From positions 2,356,001-2,420,000 of the forward strand of contig NZ_LR134269.1 in the NCBI RefSeq assembly GCF_900636385.1: a stretch of 64,000 nucleotides of DNA. The letters are read 5' to 3'. Shown here in pieces: positions 18,750 through 27,701 of this stretch. Within the stretch, counting starts at the first letter, position 1; each line of letters begins with the position of its first letter. The notes beneath the pieces are model-generated. The model saw only the letters and a list, made by a program, of their open reading frames with translations. It searched no databases and was not told where the DNA came from. The DNA is from Staphylococcus warneri (lineage in GTDB: Bacteria; Bacillota; Bacilli; Staphylococcales; Staphylococcaceae). The position numbers and the translations under genes were made by a program.

Positions 18750-19592
18750 TTAGACACCGGAATATGCGTTAAATCCTCCATCGATTGGTAATACCACACC
18801 ATTTACAAAACTAGATGCCTGTTCATTTACTAAGAATAATAATGCTCCAATTAATTCTTCCGGTTTACCGAAGCGCTCCATAGGGGTAGCATTGATGATT
18901 TTTCTAGAGCGTTCCGTGTAACTTCCGTCTTCGTTCAATAGTAATGCTTCATTCTGTTTTGTTAGTAGAAATCCTGGTGCAATGGCATTAACTCTAATAT
19001 TTGTTTTAGAGAAATATACACTTAACCATTGTGTAAAGTTACTGATTGCCGCTTTAGCACCACTGTATCCTGGAATTTTAGTTAATGGTGTGAATGCATT
19101 CATAGATGAAATATTAATAATTGTAGCTTCATCTTTGTCTAACATATCTGTCGCAAACACTTGAGAAGGAATAAACGTACCTAAGAAGTTTAAATCCATC
19201 ACAAAACCAACACTCTTTTCATCTAAATCAAAGAATGTCTTACCATCTTGCTCAAGTTCACCTTCAAAACGTTCATCATCTGTTGTGCCTTTAGGAGAGT
19301 TTCCACCAGCACCATTGATTAAAATATCTACACTGCCAAATGCATCATTAACTTCTTTTTTAACTCTTTCCATTTCGGCTTTTTTAGTTACATCGCCTAA
19401 AAACACACGTGCAGTGCCACCTGCTTTTTCTGTTTTATCTACTAGACCATCTGCGTCTTCACTGATTCCAATCATTGCGACTTTAGCACCACTTTGTGCT
19501 AAAGCCATAGACATTGCACTACCAAGTACACCAGTACCTCCAGTAATCACAACGACTTTATTTGATAAATCGACATTGAAAGGCAATTCCAT
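18750..19592 (-). CDS. uxuB: SDR-type D-fructuronate reductase / D-mannonate oxidoreductase
   Basis: 280 aa from the second ATG (19592), which is better spaced from AGGGAG than the ATG at 19601. Classical short-chain dehydrogenase: cofactor motif TGGTGVLGSAM, NGAGG, and the catalytic Ser in INISSMNAF with Tyr-x3-Lys in YSGAKAA. It reduces fructuronate to mannonate. It is not homologous to the long-chain E. coli UxuB, but SDR enzymes take this step in many Firmicutes, and the place between uxuA and uidA supports it. Confidence 0.85.
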   Translation of the reverse strand: MELPFNVDLSNKVVVITGGTGVLGSAMSMALAQSGAKVAMIGISEDADGLVDKTEKAGGTARVFLGDVTKKAEMERVKKEVNDAFGSVDILINGAGGNSPKGTTDDERFEGELEQDGKTFFDLDEKSVGFVMDLNFLGTFIPSQVFATDMLDKDEATIINISSMNAFTPLTKIPGYSGAKAAISNFTQWLSVYFSKTNIRVNAIAPGFLLTKQNEALLLNEDGSYTERSRKIINATPMERFGKPEELIGALLFLVNEQASSFVNGVVLPIDGGFNAYSGV

Positions 19593-19613
19593 AAATTCCA
19601 TCTCCCTTTAAAA

Positions 19614-20660
19614 CTATTGTCTACTTTTACTTACTGCTTCATATAAGCCATTTAAATATGTTGCACCTAATGCACGATCATATAATCCATACCCTGGTTT
19701 ACCAGTTTCGCCCCAAATCATTCGACCATGGTCAGGTCTAATTGGGCCTTCGTATCCAAAGTCATACATAGCTTTTACTACTTCATACATATCGATTGAA
19801 CCTTTTTCTGATAAATGGGCAGATTCTTGGAATGACTTGTCACCTATTAATTTAACATTACGTGCATGTACAAAATGTACTCGTCCTTTTTCACCAAAGT
19901 AACGTAACATTTCAACAAAGTCATTTCGACGATCAGCGCCTAATGATCCAGAACACATTGTTAATCCATTATGCTTGGAATCATATAAGTTAATAAATCG
20001 TTCTAAATTATCTTTATTAGTAATGATACGTGGCAGACCAAAGATATTCCAAGGTGGATCGTCCGGATGGATTGCCATCAGAACATCTTCCTCTTCGGCT
20101 ACTGGAATGACTTTTTGAATAAAGTAGTTTAAGTTTTCCCATAGTTTTTCTTCGTCTACTTGTTTATAATCTTCGAATAATTGATTTAAGTCTTCTTTCG
20201 TGTAGCTTGAATCCCAACCTGGAAGTGATAATTCACCACTTAATGGATTCATTTTTTCGACATCATTTTCATCGTAAATTAAACAAGTTGAACCGTCATC
20301 TAATCGATAATCTAACTGAGAACGCGTCCAGTCAAACACAGGCATAAAGTTATAACAAACAGTTTTAATACCCGCTTCACCTAAATTACGTAATGTTTGG
20401 CAATAGTTTTCAATGTATTGATCCCTTGTTGGTTTACCTAATTTAATATCTTCATGTACAGGTACACTTTCGATTACTGATATTTCCATACCTGCATCTT
20501 CAACTTCTTGTTTTAATGCTTTAATTTTATCTAATGGCCAAACTTCACCCACTGGCACATCATAAATCGCAGTAACAATCCCTTTCATCCCTGGGATTTG
20601 TTTAATATATTCTAAGCTAATGGGATCATCTTTCCCATACCATCTAAATGACATTTTCAT
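19614..20660 (-). CDS. uxuA: Mannonate dehydratase
   Basis: 348 aa TIM barrel starting [21 protein letters not shown], the family start. Conserved [17 protein letters not shown] and RPDHGR (metal ligands His/Asp) are present. It dehydrates D-mannonate to 2-keto-3-deoxygluconate using a divalent metal. GGAGGA is 7 nt upstream; only 3 bp separate it from uxaC, so the two are co-translated. Confidence 0.94.
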   Translation of the reverse strand: MKMSFRWYGKDDPISLEYIKQIPGMKGIVTAIYDVPVGEVWPLDKIKALKQEVEDAGMEISVIESVPVHEDIKLGKPTRDQYIENYCQTLRNLGEAGIKTVCYNFMPVFDWTRSQLDYRLDDGSTCLIYDENDVEKMNPLSGELSLPGWDSSYTKEDLNQLFEDYKQVDEEKLWENLNYFIQKVIPVAEEEDVLMAIHPDDPPWNIFGLPRIITNKDNLERFINLYDSKHNGLTMCSGSLGADRRNDFVEMLRYFGEKGRVHFVHARNVKLIGDKSFQESAHLSEKGSIDMYEVVKAMYDFGYEGPIRPDHGRMIWGETGKPGYGLYDRALGATYLNGLYEAVSKSRQ

Positions 20661-20663
20661 CGT

Positions 20664-22076
20664 TTAGTCCTCCTTAATGAGCTTGAAATAGTGATATGCA
20701 TTGTTGTAGCAAATGTTCTCAATCATTTTTTGTAATAAGCGGTCATCGTTCGGAATTTCACCTTTTTCTACTAAATCACCTATAAATGTAGATAAAATGC
20801 GTCTAAAGTAATCATGTCTTGAATATGAAATGAAACTTCTTGAATCTGTTAGCATACCTACAAAATGCATAAGTAAACCTTGATCTGCCAATGATGACAT
20901 TTGTCTTAACATGCCACGTTTCGTATCGTTAAACCACCAACCAGCACCGTGTTGGACTTTACTTTGAATACCTGGTTCAGTTTGGAAATTGGCAATTGTA
21001 GATCCAACAATATCGTTATAGATTGGATTTAAATTATATAAAATCGTTTTCGGTAAATGATTTTCTTTTTCCATCATATCTAATGTAGCATTTAAGTGAT
21101 AAGCAAGATTATTTTGATCTCGAATAGAATCAAATCCAGCATCTCTACCTACTTGTTCAAACATTTTAGTATTATTGTTACGAATCGCACCGAAATGAAT
21201 TTGCATTACCCAACCACGCTCATAATAAGCTTTACTTAACGCGTTCAACATAAATGTCTGGAATTGGAATTGTTCATGTGTAGATATGTCTTCTTTATTG
21301 AGCGCCTTATTATATATTGTTTCAATTTCTTGAGTTGTATAGTTTTCAAAATGGATTTCCTCTAAACCATGGTCAGCTAAACGGCCACCCTTGTCATGGA
21401 AATATTGAATACGTTGATTAAGTGCTTCTACAAATTGCGTTGCATTTTCAATGTTGTGCGTTGTTCGTTCTAACTTTTGTACGAATTCAAGAAAAGCAGG
21501 TTCGCCTACTTTAAAAACATCGTCAGGTCGGAATGCTGGTAAAACCACCGTTTTGAAATCATCTTGTGCTTTAATCGCATCATGATAAGCTAAATCATCT
21601 GTTGGATTGTCAGTAGTACAAATCAAATTGACATTTGAATTACTAATAAGAGATTGAGTTGTAACCTGATGTTCTTTCAAATAATCATTCGCACGATGAT
21701 ATATTTCTTCTGCGTTATCACTAGTAAGTAAATCATCAATATTGAAATACATTTTTAATTCTAATTGTGACCAATGATATAAAGGATTCCCAATAGAATT
21801 TTCTAATGCTTCAGCCCATTTTTTGAATTTTTCAAGTGGCTCTGCATCACCAGTAATGTATTTTTCTTCTATACCTTGCGCTCGCATGGCACGCCACTTG
21901 TAATGGTCACCACTCAACCATAGTTCAGCGATATTATCGCATTTAACATTATCACTAATTTGTTTAGGATCTAGATGACAGTGATAATCGTAAATTGGCA
22001 TATCTTTCGCAAAATCGTGATATAAATGTTTAGCTATTTCATTTTCCAACATAAAGTTTTCATTGATAAAAGCCAT
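20664..22076 (-). CDS. uxaC: Glucuronate isomerase
   Basis: 470 aa, full length for UxaC. Begins with the metal-binding PIYDYHCHLDPKQI and contains VMQIHFGAIRNNN and GMLTDSRSF, all family blocks of this amidohydrolase-superfamily isomerase. It converts D-glucuronate to D-fructuronate, the first step after UidA. It sits 15 bp after the transporter and 3 bp before uxuA. Confidence 0.95.
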   Translation of the reverse strand: MAFINENFMLENEIAKHLYHDFAKDMPIYDYHCHLDPKQISDNVKCDNIAELWLSGDHYKWRAMRAQGIEEKYITGDAEPLEKFKKWAEALENSIGNPLYHWSQLELKMYFNIDDLLTSDNAEEIYHRANDYLKEHQVTTQSLISNSNVNLICTTDNPTDDLAYHDAIKAQDDFKTVVLPAFRPDDVFKVGEPAFLEFVQKLERTTHNIENATQFVEALNQRIQYFHDKGGRLADHGLEEIHFENYTTQEIETIYNKALNKEDISTHEQFQFQTFMLNALSKAYYERGWVMQIHFGAIRNNNTKMFEQVGRDAGFDSIRDQNNLAYHLNATLDMMEKENHLPKTILYNLNPIYNDIVGSTIANFQTEPGIQSKVQHGAGWWFNDTKRGMLRQMSSLADQGLLMHFVGMLTDSRSFISYSRHDYFRRILSTFIGDLVEKGEIPNDDRLLQKMIENICYNNAYHYFKLIKED

Positions 22077-22091
22077 GTTATCTCCACTCCT

Positions 22092-23495
22092 CTATAGTTC
22101 TTCTCTTAGTGCAAGTTCTTTAACAATTTGTTTGTGTCGTTTGTCTGTTAATGGATACCAAATGAAGAAGACAATCAGTGCGATTAAGCTTGCTACTGCT
22201 GGTACAACAAAGAATAAAATTTTAAGTCCTGCAATCGTTCCTGGTGTTTGCTCTACATTTGGCGTGTAACCAATTAATGTTAACGCTAAGCCAGGTACAA
22301 ATCCTGCAAGTGCTTGAGATACTTTTCTTGTAAAGCTGTAGCTTGAATACGTAATACCTTCAGAACGTAAACCAAATTTCCATTGACCATATTCCACAAC
22401 GTCGGCAATAAATGCCCAAATAACTGTATTAGGAATAACTAAGAAAAATTGTGCAATTGTATTGATAACTAAAAACATAATGTAGTTTTCACTAAAGAAT
22501 AAGAAGTTTACACTTTCAAACACGATAAATCCTGCTACACCAATCATTGCAGTTGCTTTTTTGCCCATTTTTTTACTAATTAATGTCGTTGCATATAGAG
22601 AGGGTAGTAAGACAACAAAGTTTAATGTACTTACGAGACCTACTAAATTAGGTTTATCTAAAACATATTTAAAATAATACAACTGACAAGATTGAATTAA
22701 GAACATAGACATAATTGTTAATAATGTAAAAATAGCCAATGTTGCAAATGCTTCATTCTTCACTAAATTAAAGAATGCTTTTTGGTTCACACCTTTTTCT
22801 TTTGGACGTTCAATAACGTGACGTTCTTTAACACCTTTGTAGCAAACTAAGTGGAAGATGACACCAAGTATCGCCATACCAGCAACGACTACTGGATATC
22901 CAATAGCATGATTATCAAATTGAGATACCATTGGCACAACCACAATACCTGCTATAAATAATGCACTTTGTGACCCTAAGTTTCTAAATACTGATAATTG
23001 TGTTCTATCATCCGCATTCAAAGTCATAGCTGCAGATAATGAACCATACGGAATATTAACTACAGAATACGCTGCGTTAAATAATAAATATGTTGCAAAT
23101 GCCCAAATGACTTTACCTGTATAACTAAAATCAGGTGCTGTAAATGATAAAACCGTTACAATTGCTAAAGGAACTGTACCGTATAAGATAAACGGTTTAA
23201 ACTTCCCTTTAGGACCGATATTTCGTCTTGAATCGACGATTGTCCCTACACCTGTATCTACAAAGGCATCAAATATCTTTGCCACTAAAAATACAAGACC
23301 ACCGTAAAAAGCTGAAATACCAAGAATATCTGTAAAGAACATCATTAAATAAATCTGACCCATATCGAACATCATACCGTTACCTAAGTCACCAAATCCG
23401 TATGATAACTTTTCTTTAAAACTTAATGTAGCGTCTTCGATATGATTAAATTTATGCATTTTTCGTTTTTCTCTTTTTTCAACTGTATCTCCCAT
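22092..23495 (-). CDS. GPH-family sugar:cation symporter, probably glucuronide transporter
   Basis: 467 aa with about 12 membrane segments and the family start KLSYGFGDLGNGMMFDMGQIYLMMFFTDI. Glycoside-pentoside-hexuronide family members such as UidB/GusB and melibiose permease share this start and the loop DAFVDTGVGTIVDSRRN. Context makes beta-glucuronide or hexuronate the likely substrate. It is the only transporter in the operon. A Lys/Arg-rich N-terminal tail precedes the first helix; a start at the internal ATG (23459) is possible but has no site. Confidence 0.85.
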   Translation of the reverse strand: MGDTVEKREKRKMHKFNHIEDATLSFKEKLSYGFGDLGNGMMFDMGQIYLMMFFTDILGISAFYGGLVFLVAKIFDAFVDTGVGTIVDSRRNIGPKGKFKPFILYGTVPLAIVTVLSFTAPDFSYTGKVIWAFATYLLFNAAYSVVNIPYGSLSAAMTLNADDRTQLSVFRNLGSQSALFIAGIVVVPMVSQFDNHAIGYPVVVAGMAILGVIFHLVCYKGVKERHVIERPKEKGVNQKAFFNLVKNEAFATLAIFTLLTIMSMFLIQSCQLYYFKYVLDKPNLVGLVSTLNFVVLLPSLYATTLISKKMGKKATAMIGVAGFIVFESVNFLFFSENYIMFLVINTIAQFFLVIPNTVIWAFIADVVEYGQWKFGLRSEGITYSSYSFTRKVSQALAGFVPGLALTLIGYTPNVEQTPGTIAGLKILFFVVPAVASLIALIVFFIWYPLTDKRHKQIVKELALREEL

Positions 23496-23510
23496 AATCC
23501 CGCCTTCTTT

Positions 23511-24521
23511 CTATCTATTGATATCTCGATTACTTTGAATAGATGCGTAAATATTTTCTAGACTTGCATAACTAAAATCACCAAATATATTGTGTTTATA
23601 GCTCATGTTATAAATACCGAATTCAACAATTTTTTCTAAATTCCATTTCTGCATAATCCCATAAATGACACCTACGCTAAATGCATCCCCAGTTCCTAAT
23701 CTATCCAAAATATCAACATCCAAAGGCTCAGTTTTTGCTAATTGATCCTTTGTAGATAGAAATCCTTGTAAGCGGTTTCTTTTATGGTTAAAAATTTTTC
23801 TTTGTACAAACGCAATATATTGAACATTGTACTTCTTATGGATTTGAGTTAAATATGGTCTTATGACATCAATATCTGTCATTCTATCTAATCCATCTTT
23901 TTGGTCGTGACCTTTGTCATATGGCAATGCTATCGGTTCATAACCAAAAACTAAATCCACATCATATAATATGTCTGACATTTCTTTTCTGGCCGTATCA
24001 AAGTCCCATAGTGCTGCTCTAAAATTCAAGTCACAACTTACAAATAGACCTAATTCTTTCGCAACTTTGACTGCTTTTTTCAAAAATAATAATAATTCTT
24101 GATTCAATCCTGCTGTGATACCAGTAATATGAAACCAATCATGACCTTTTAAAATTGATTTGATATCATCATCTCGATGATAAAATTGACTAAATGTACT
24201 CATTTGACGATCATAAATAAGTCGATTTGCACGCTGAGCATACCCGCTTTCGATATAATATAGGCCCAATCTGCCTTCCTTTTGACTCATATGCTCAGTA
24301 TTGACATCATATCGCTTTAAATTTTGAATAATTTGATTACCTAAATCATTATCAGGTACAGCACTAATCATCGACGTTTTGACACCTAATCCTGATAATC
24401 CTATCGCCACATTCATCTCTGCGCCACCGTAATTAATATTAAAGGATTGTGCTTGATTAAACGTTTGGTGATTAGGTGTACTTAAACGCATTAGAATTTC
24501 GCCAAATGTGATGAATGACAT
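23511..24521 (-). CDS. kdgK: 2-keto-3-deoxygluconate kinase (PfkB family)
   Basis: 336 aa ribokinase/PfkB sugar kinase. N-terminal GG-type motif in INYGGAEMNVAIGLSGLG; C-terminal DRLGTGDAFSVGVIYG holds the anion hole and catalytic Asp. It phosphorylates KDG to KDPG. Substrate is assigned from its place between kdgA and the hexuronate genes. The start follows GAGGGTGATGGT; 4 bp separate it from kdgA. Confidence 0.9.
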   Translation of the reverse strand: MSFITFGEILMRLSTPNHQTFNQAQSFNINYGGAEMNVAIGLSGLGVKTSMISAVPDNDLGNQIIQNLKRYDVNTEHMSQKEGRLGLYYIESGYAQRANRLIYDRQMSTFSQFYHRDDDIKSILKGHDWFHITGITAGLNQELLLFLKKAVKVAKELGLFVSCDLNFRAALWDFDTARKEMSDILYDVDLVFGYEPIALPYDKGHDQKDGLDRMTDIDVIRPYLTQIHKKYNVQYIAFVQRKIFNHKRNRLQGFLSTKDQLAKTEPLDVDILDRLGTGDAFSVGVIYGIMQKWNLEKIVEFGIYNMSYKHNIFGDFSYASLENIYASIQSNRDINR

Positions 24522-24525
24522 ACCA

Positions 24526-25167
24526 TCACCCTCTTATTGTTTTGAATTTTCCGACAAATTTTTCTGTGTTCTCTTTAATTACTGAATCATTTCCATCTTT
24601 TGCATTTTTCATTAATGCACTACCGATACCGACCGCAAATGCACCTTTACGATACCAATCCTCTAAATTATCTAATGACACACCACCTGATGGCATGAGT
24701 TCAATTTGAGGAATAGGTCCATGCACATTTTTAATAAAGTTAGCACCTAATAAATCACCAGGGAATAACTTCACTAAATCTACACCTGTTTCCATGGCTT
24801 GAACAATTTCTGTTACCGAACCACATCCAGGTAAATAAGGTACGGCGTAACGATTACACATTTTTGCAATCTCTGGATCAAAATGAGGACTTACCACATA
24901 TTCTGCGCCATTTAAAATAGCTAATCGGGCAGTCGTACTATCTAACACCGTTCCTGCACCAATGACCACGTTTTCGTCTATTACATGTTGACTTAAATGT
25001 TGAATCACTTCTTCTGCTTGTGGTGTCGTAAAGGTAATTTCAATGTTATATATACCGCCATCAATCATATGTTCTACAGCTGCAATTGCATCTGCTTTAC
25101 TTTTGCCTCTGACAACAGCAACGAGATAATTATCATGTAAACGATTTAATGTCTGCATTTTTTTCAT
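24526..25167 (-). CDS. kdgA: KDPG/KHG aldolase
   Basis: 213 aa class I aldolase. The Schiff-base lysine is in VDLVKLFPGDLLG, the catalytic Glu in NIEITFTTP, and LPGCGSVTEI is conserved. It cleaves 2-keto-3-deoxy-6-phosphogluconate to pyruvate and glyceraldehyde-3-phosphate, the last step of the hexuronate route. First gene of the operon; GAGGAGCTGAG precedes the ATG. Confidence 0.93.
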   Translation of the reverse strand: MKKMQTLNRLHDNYLVAVVRGKSKADAIAAVEHMIDGGIYNIEITFTTPQAEEVIQHLSQHVIDENVVIGAGTVLDSTTARLAILNGAEYVVSPHFDPEIAKMCNRYAVPYLPGCGSVTEIVQAMETGVDLVKLFPGDLLGANFIKNVHGPIPQIELMPSGGVSLDNLEDWYRKGAFAVGIGSALMKNAKDGNDSVIKENTEKFVGKFKTIRG

Positions 25168-25204
25168 TTACTCAGCTCCTCGCTATTTTTAATTGTTTTC
25201 TTCG

Positions 25205-25268
25205 CCAACCCAACTTCATTATATTTCCAATTAAAAAAACGTTAATTCAGTGTAAAAAGGTCTGAATT
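25205..25268 (-). promoter_or_regulatory. Promoter region and candidate operator of the hexuronate operon
   Basis: On the minus strand a good -10 TATAAT lies near 25230, 17 bp after a poor -35 (ATTAAC), as expected of an activator-dependent promoter. Just upstream is an inverted repeat AATTCAG (25244-25250) / CTGAATT (25262-25268) with an 11-nt spacer. It is a candidate site for the AraC regulator encoded upstream. No clear cre site was found by eye. Confidence 0.5.
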
Positions 25269-25273
25269 GACAA

Positions 25274-25326
25274 AAAAATAAAACCCTTTCATACAATCTT
25301 TAATAAGAGTTGGTATCAAAGGGTTT
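25274..25326 (-). terminator. Terminator between araC-type gene and kdgA
   Basis: AAACCCTTT / AAAGGGTTT with an inner ATAC/GTAT pairing and a loop of about 20 nt. The minus-strand reading continues into TATTTTTTT. It separates the regulator transcript from the operon. Confidence 0.75.
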
Positions 25327-25574
25327 CTAAAATCTATTCAATTTTGCAGTGTATCGCAGTAATACGTAAGTTATCATGTACCAAATTACACTTAAAAAGT
25401 ATCATTTAACATGATTTTTTGTAATTTTTTAAACTCTTTTATAAAATTTTGACATCAATTTTCAAAATCAGGGCCATTTTCAAAATTTTCTATGACTTGA
25501 GCTAGTGAAATCTAAAAATGAGTGATAATTTTAAAATGTAATGTAAAGGTCATAGTAAATCGTAATCCATTATT
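25327..25574. other. Interval between the regulator gene and its terminator
   Basis: About 250 bp, AT-rich, without an ORF or RNA I can support. A short direct repeat GCAGT at 10-bp spacing near 25345 was noted, of unknown meaning. Confidence 0.35.
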
Positions 25575-26798
25575 TTAAGTCACCTTTTCATTACTATAAG
25601 ATTTCTTATATTCTAAGGGCGACTGTTGGTACTGTATTTTAAAACATTTTGAAAAGTAACTTTGCTGCTTGAAACCTACATAACTGGATATTTCTTCTAC
25701 AGTCATGGGCGTATTAAGTAGTAAATCTCGTCCCTTTTCAACACGTAGTTGCATAATATATTGAGATAAAGACTTTCCTGTTTCTTGTTTAAATAATCTT
25801 GAAAGATAGGATGGCGCCAACCCTACTAATTCAGCCAATTCTTCTAGATGTATAGGATGGTCCAAATTAATCTTAATATGTTGAATGACTGTGTTGATAT
25901 TAGAACTATAATTTAATGATTTAACTTTTAATGCCGTTTGCGCATAATCAAATATCATTCGTTTCGTAATAATTTCTAAAGTTTCAACATCAGTAGCGTC
26001 ATCAATTTCAGCTGCATAATTAGCAGATATTTCATTGATGATGAGTAAATTCACATCTGCTTTTTCAATACTTTTACGACACAGTGTGTTAAGTAGATAT
26101 GCTTTATATTTATGGTTTAATAAATCATCTTTAACACGCCTAATTCCTGCAACTGAAACATTCATTACAGAAAATAAGTTGAGTGCTTCATCGACATTGC
26201 CATTTTGAATAGCAGTTAACATTTTATTCTCATTGTCATAACATATTTTAATCTTGTTAAATGTATACTCATATTGCTCTTTATCTTGCGCATGTGATTC
26301 TGTATTACGATGAAAGCTAAAATCAAGTGTCTCAACTTTATAATGTACGTTTCGATTTTTTAAATATCGTACGGTTAAATGTGCCATTTTCAATGCTTGA
26401 CTGTACGGGCAAACAGGTATTTGTAATAAATATTGTTTTAATATCGATAATTTAGAATATTTAATTTGTACTTGTTGTAACATTTCGTGGCATCTTTTTT
26501 CATTTGGTCGTTGATGAAGAAACGGACCAAGTATGACCACTCGATTATATTTTCTGTATTTAAATAGCAAAAAATTAACATCAAATTGATTCACATAATG
26601 ATAAATACGATCGCTGTTCATATTTTCTAAAAGTTTCTTTAACTCTACTTTGTATTTTTTACTTTTAGTATTTGTAAATGGCGACTTTAAGTGATTACTA
26701 ATATTTTTTATATCTGATAACTCGTAATGATTTAAATCAATCATTAATAATTCAAAAGCATGTACTTTTAATACATCAAAGATTTGTTGATTTAACAT
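25575..26798 (-). CDS. AraC-family transcriptional regulator, probable hexuronate-operon activator
   Basis: 407 aa from the ATG at 26798 (AAGGTGATC upstream; the open frame extends to 26813). The C-terminal 100 residues are a double helix-turn-helix of AraC/XylS type: HLEELAELVGLAPSYLSRLF then TVEEISSYVGFKQQSYFSKCF. The long N-terminal part has no recognised ligand domain but suits sugar sensing. It sits at the head of the uxu/uid operon and only about 50 bp from the divergent HAD-GH3 pair, so control of both is likely but inferred. Confidence 0.85.
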   Translation of the reverse strand: MLNQQIFDVLKVHAFELLMIDLNHYELSDIKNISNHLKSPFTNTKSKKYKVELKKLLENMNSDRIYHYVNQFDVNFLLFKYRKYNRVVILGPFLHQRPNEKRCHEMLQQVQIKYSKLSILKQYLLQIPVCPYSQALKMAHLTVRYLKNRNVHYKVETLDFSFHRNTESHAQDKEQYEYTFNKIKICYDNENKMLTAIQNGNVDEALNLFSVMNVSVAGIRRVKDDLLNHKYKAYLLNTLCRKSIEKADVNLLIINEISANYAAEIDDATDVETLEIITKRMIFDYAQTALKVKSLNYSSNINTVIQHIKINLDHPIHLEELAELVGLAPSYLSRLFKQETGKSLSQYIMQLRVEKGRDLLLNTPMTVEEISSYVGFKQQSYFSKCFKIQYQQSPLEYKKSYSNEKVT

Positions 26799-26849
26799 AA
26801 TGATCACCTTCACTTAAGACTATAAACCGTACAGAAAGGATTGAAAAAC

Positions 26850-27686
26850 TTGAATTATTCATTAGAAAATTTTCAACCTCAACATGACTACCTTATTTGC
26901 GTAGATTCAGATGGTTGTGGCATGGATACAATGACAATCAAACATGAACGTGCATTTGGACCTGCCTTATTAGATATTTGGAATTTAGATGATATGAAAG
27001 AACAAGTTTTAGAGCGTTGGAACCAATTTAACCTATATGAAATCACACGTGGGATTAATCGATTTCAAGGTTTGGAAAAAATGCTCACAGAACTACATGA
27101 GCAAGGTCGCACTGTTGATGGTTATCATGATATTAAAGAGTGGGTCGATCATACTTCAACATTCTCAAATCCACAATTAGAACAAGATATGAAAGCGCAT
27201 CCACAAAAGAAAGGACTTCGCTTAGCTTTAGACTGGTCAAACCGAGTTAACGAATTAATCGGTCGATTACCTAGTTTAGGCGCATTTGAGAATGTGCATT
27301 CAACTTTAAAACATGCACATCACGATGCTGATATTGTTATTGTATCATCTGCAAATTTAAAAGCGGTGGAAACTGAATGGACTGAACACCATCTAACACC
27401 ATTTTTAACTAGTATCTTCGCACAAGAGGTAGGTACTAAAAAACATTGTATTCAACAACTTAAACAACACTATAAACCAGATCATATATTAGTTCTTGGA
27501 GATGCAAGAGGCGATTTACAAGCTGCCCAAGACAACCAAGTTTATTTCTATCCTATTTTGGCTGGAAATGAAGCAACATCTTGGTCTAACTTAGATCAAA
27601 CCTACCTTAAACTATTTATCAATAATCAGTTTGATAATACTATTCAGGACCGTGTAATTCAACAATTTTATAATAATTTTGACTAA
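26850..27686 (+). CDS. HAD-superfamily hydrolase
   Basis: 278 aa. Start chosen at the TTG at 26850, 9 nt after AGAAAGGA; an in-frame TTG at 26841 lies against that site. The first HAD motif is CVDSDGCGMDTMT, but the usual second Asp (DxD) is Asp-Ser-Asp; motif II is VIVSSAN and motif IV LVLGDARGDLQAA. A phosphatase or phosphomutase for a sugar phosphate is plausible. It lies 15 bp before a GH3 gene, so the pair is an operon. Confidence 0.75.
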   Translation: MNYSLENFQPQHDYLICVDSDGCGMDTMTIKHERAFGPALLDIWNLDDMKEQVLERWNQFNLYEITRGINRFQGLEKMLTELHEQGRTVDGYHDIKEWVDHTSTFSNPQLEQDMKAHPQKKGLRLALDWSNRVNELIGRLPSLGAFENVHSTLKHAHHDADIVIVSSANLKAVETEWTEHHLTPFLTSIFAQEVGTKKHCIQQLKQHYKPDHILVLGDARGDLQAAQDNQVYFYPILAGNEATSWSNLDQTYLKLFINNQFDNTIQDRVIQQFYNNFD

Positions 27687-27701
27687 AGGAGCGTTGTTAT
27701 A

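Noticed and set aside
19285..19611. 108-codon plus-strand frame opposite uxuB
   Set aside because: Shadow of the SDR gene; no start signals.
25168..25330. A catabolite-responsive element near the kdgA promoter
   Set aside because: No sequence close enough to the cre consensus was found by eye, so it is not claimed.
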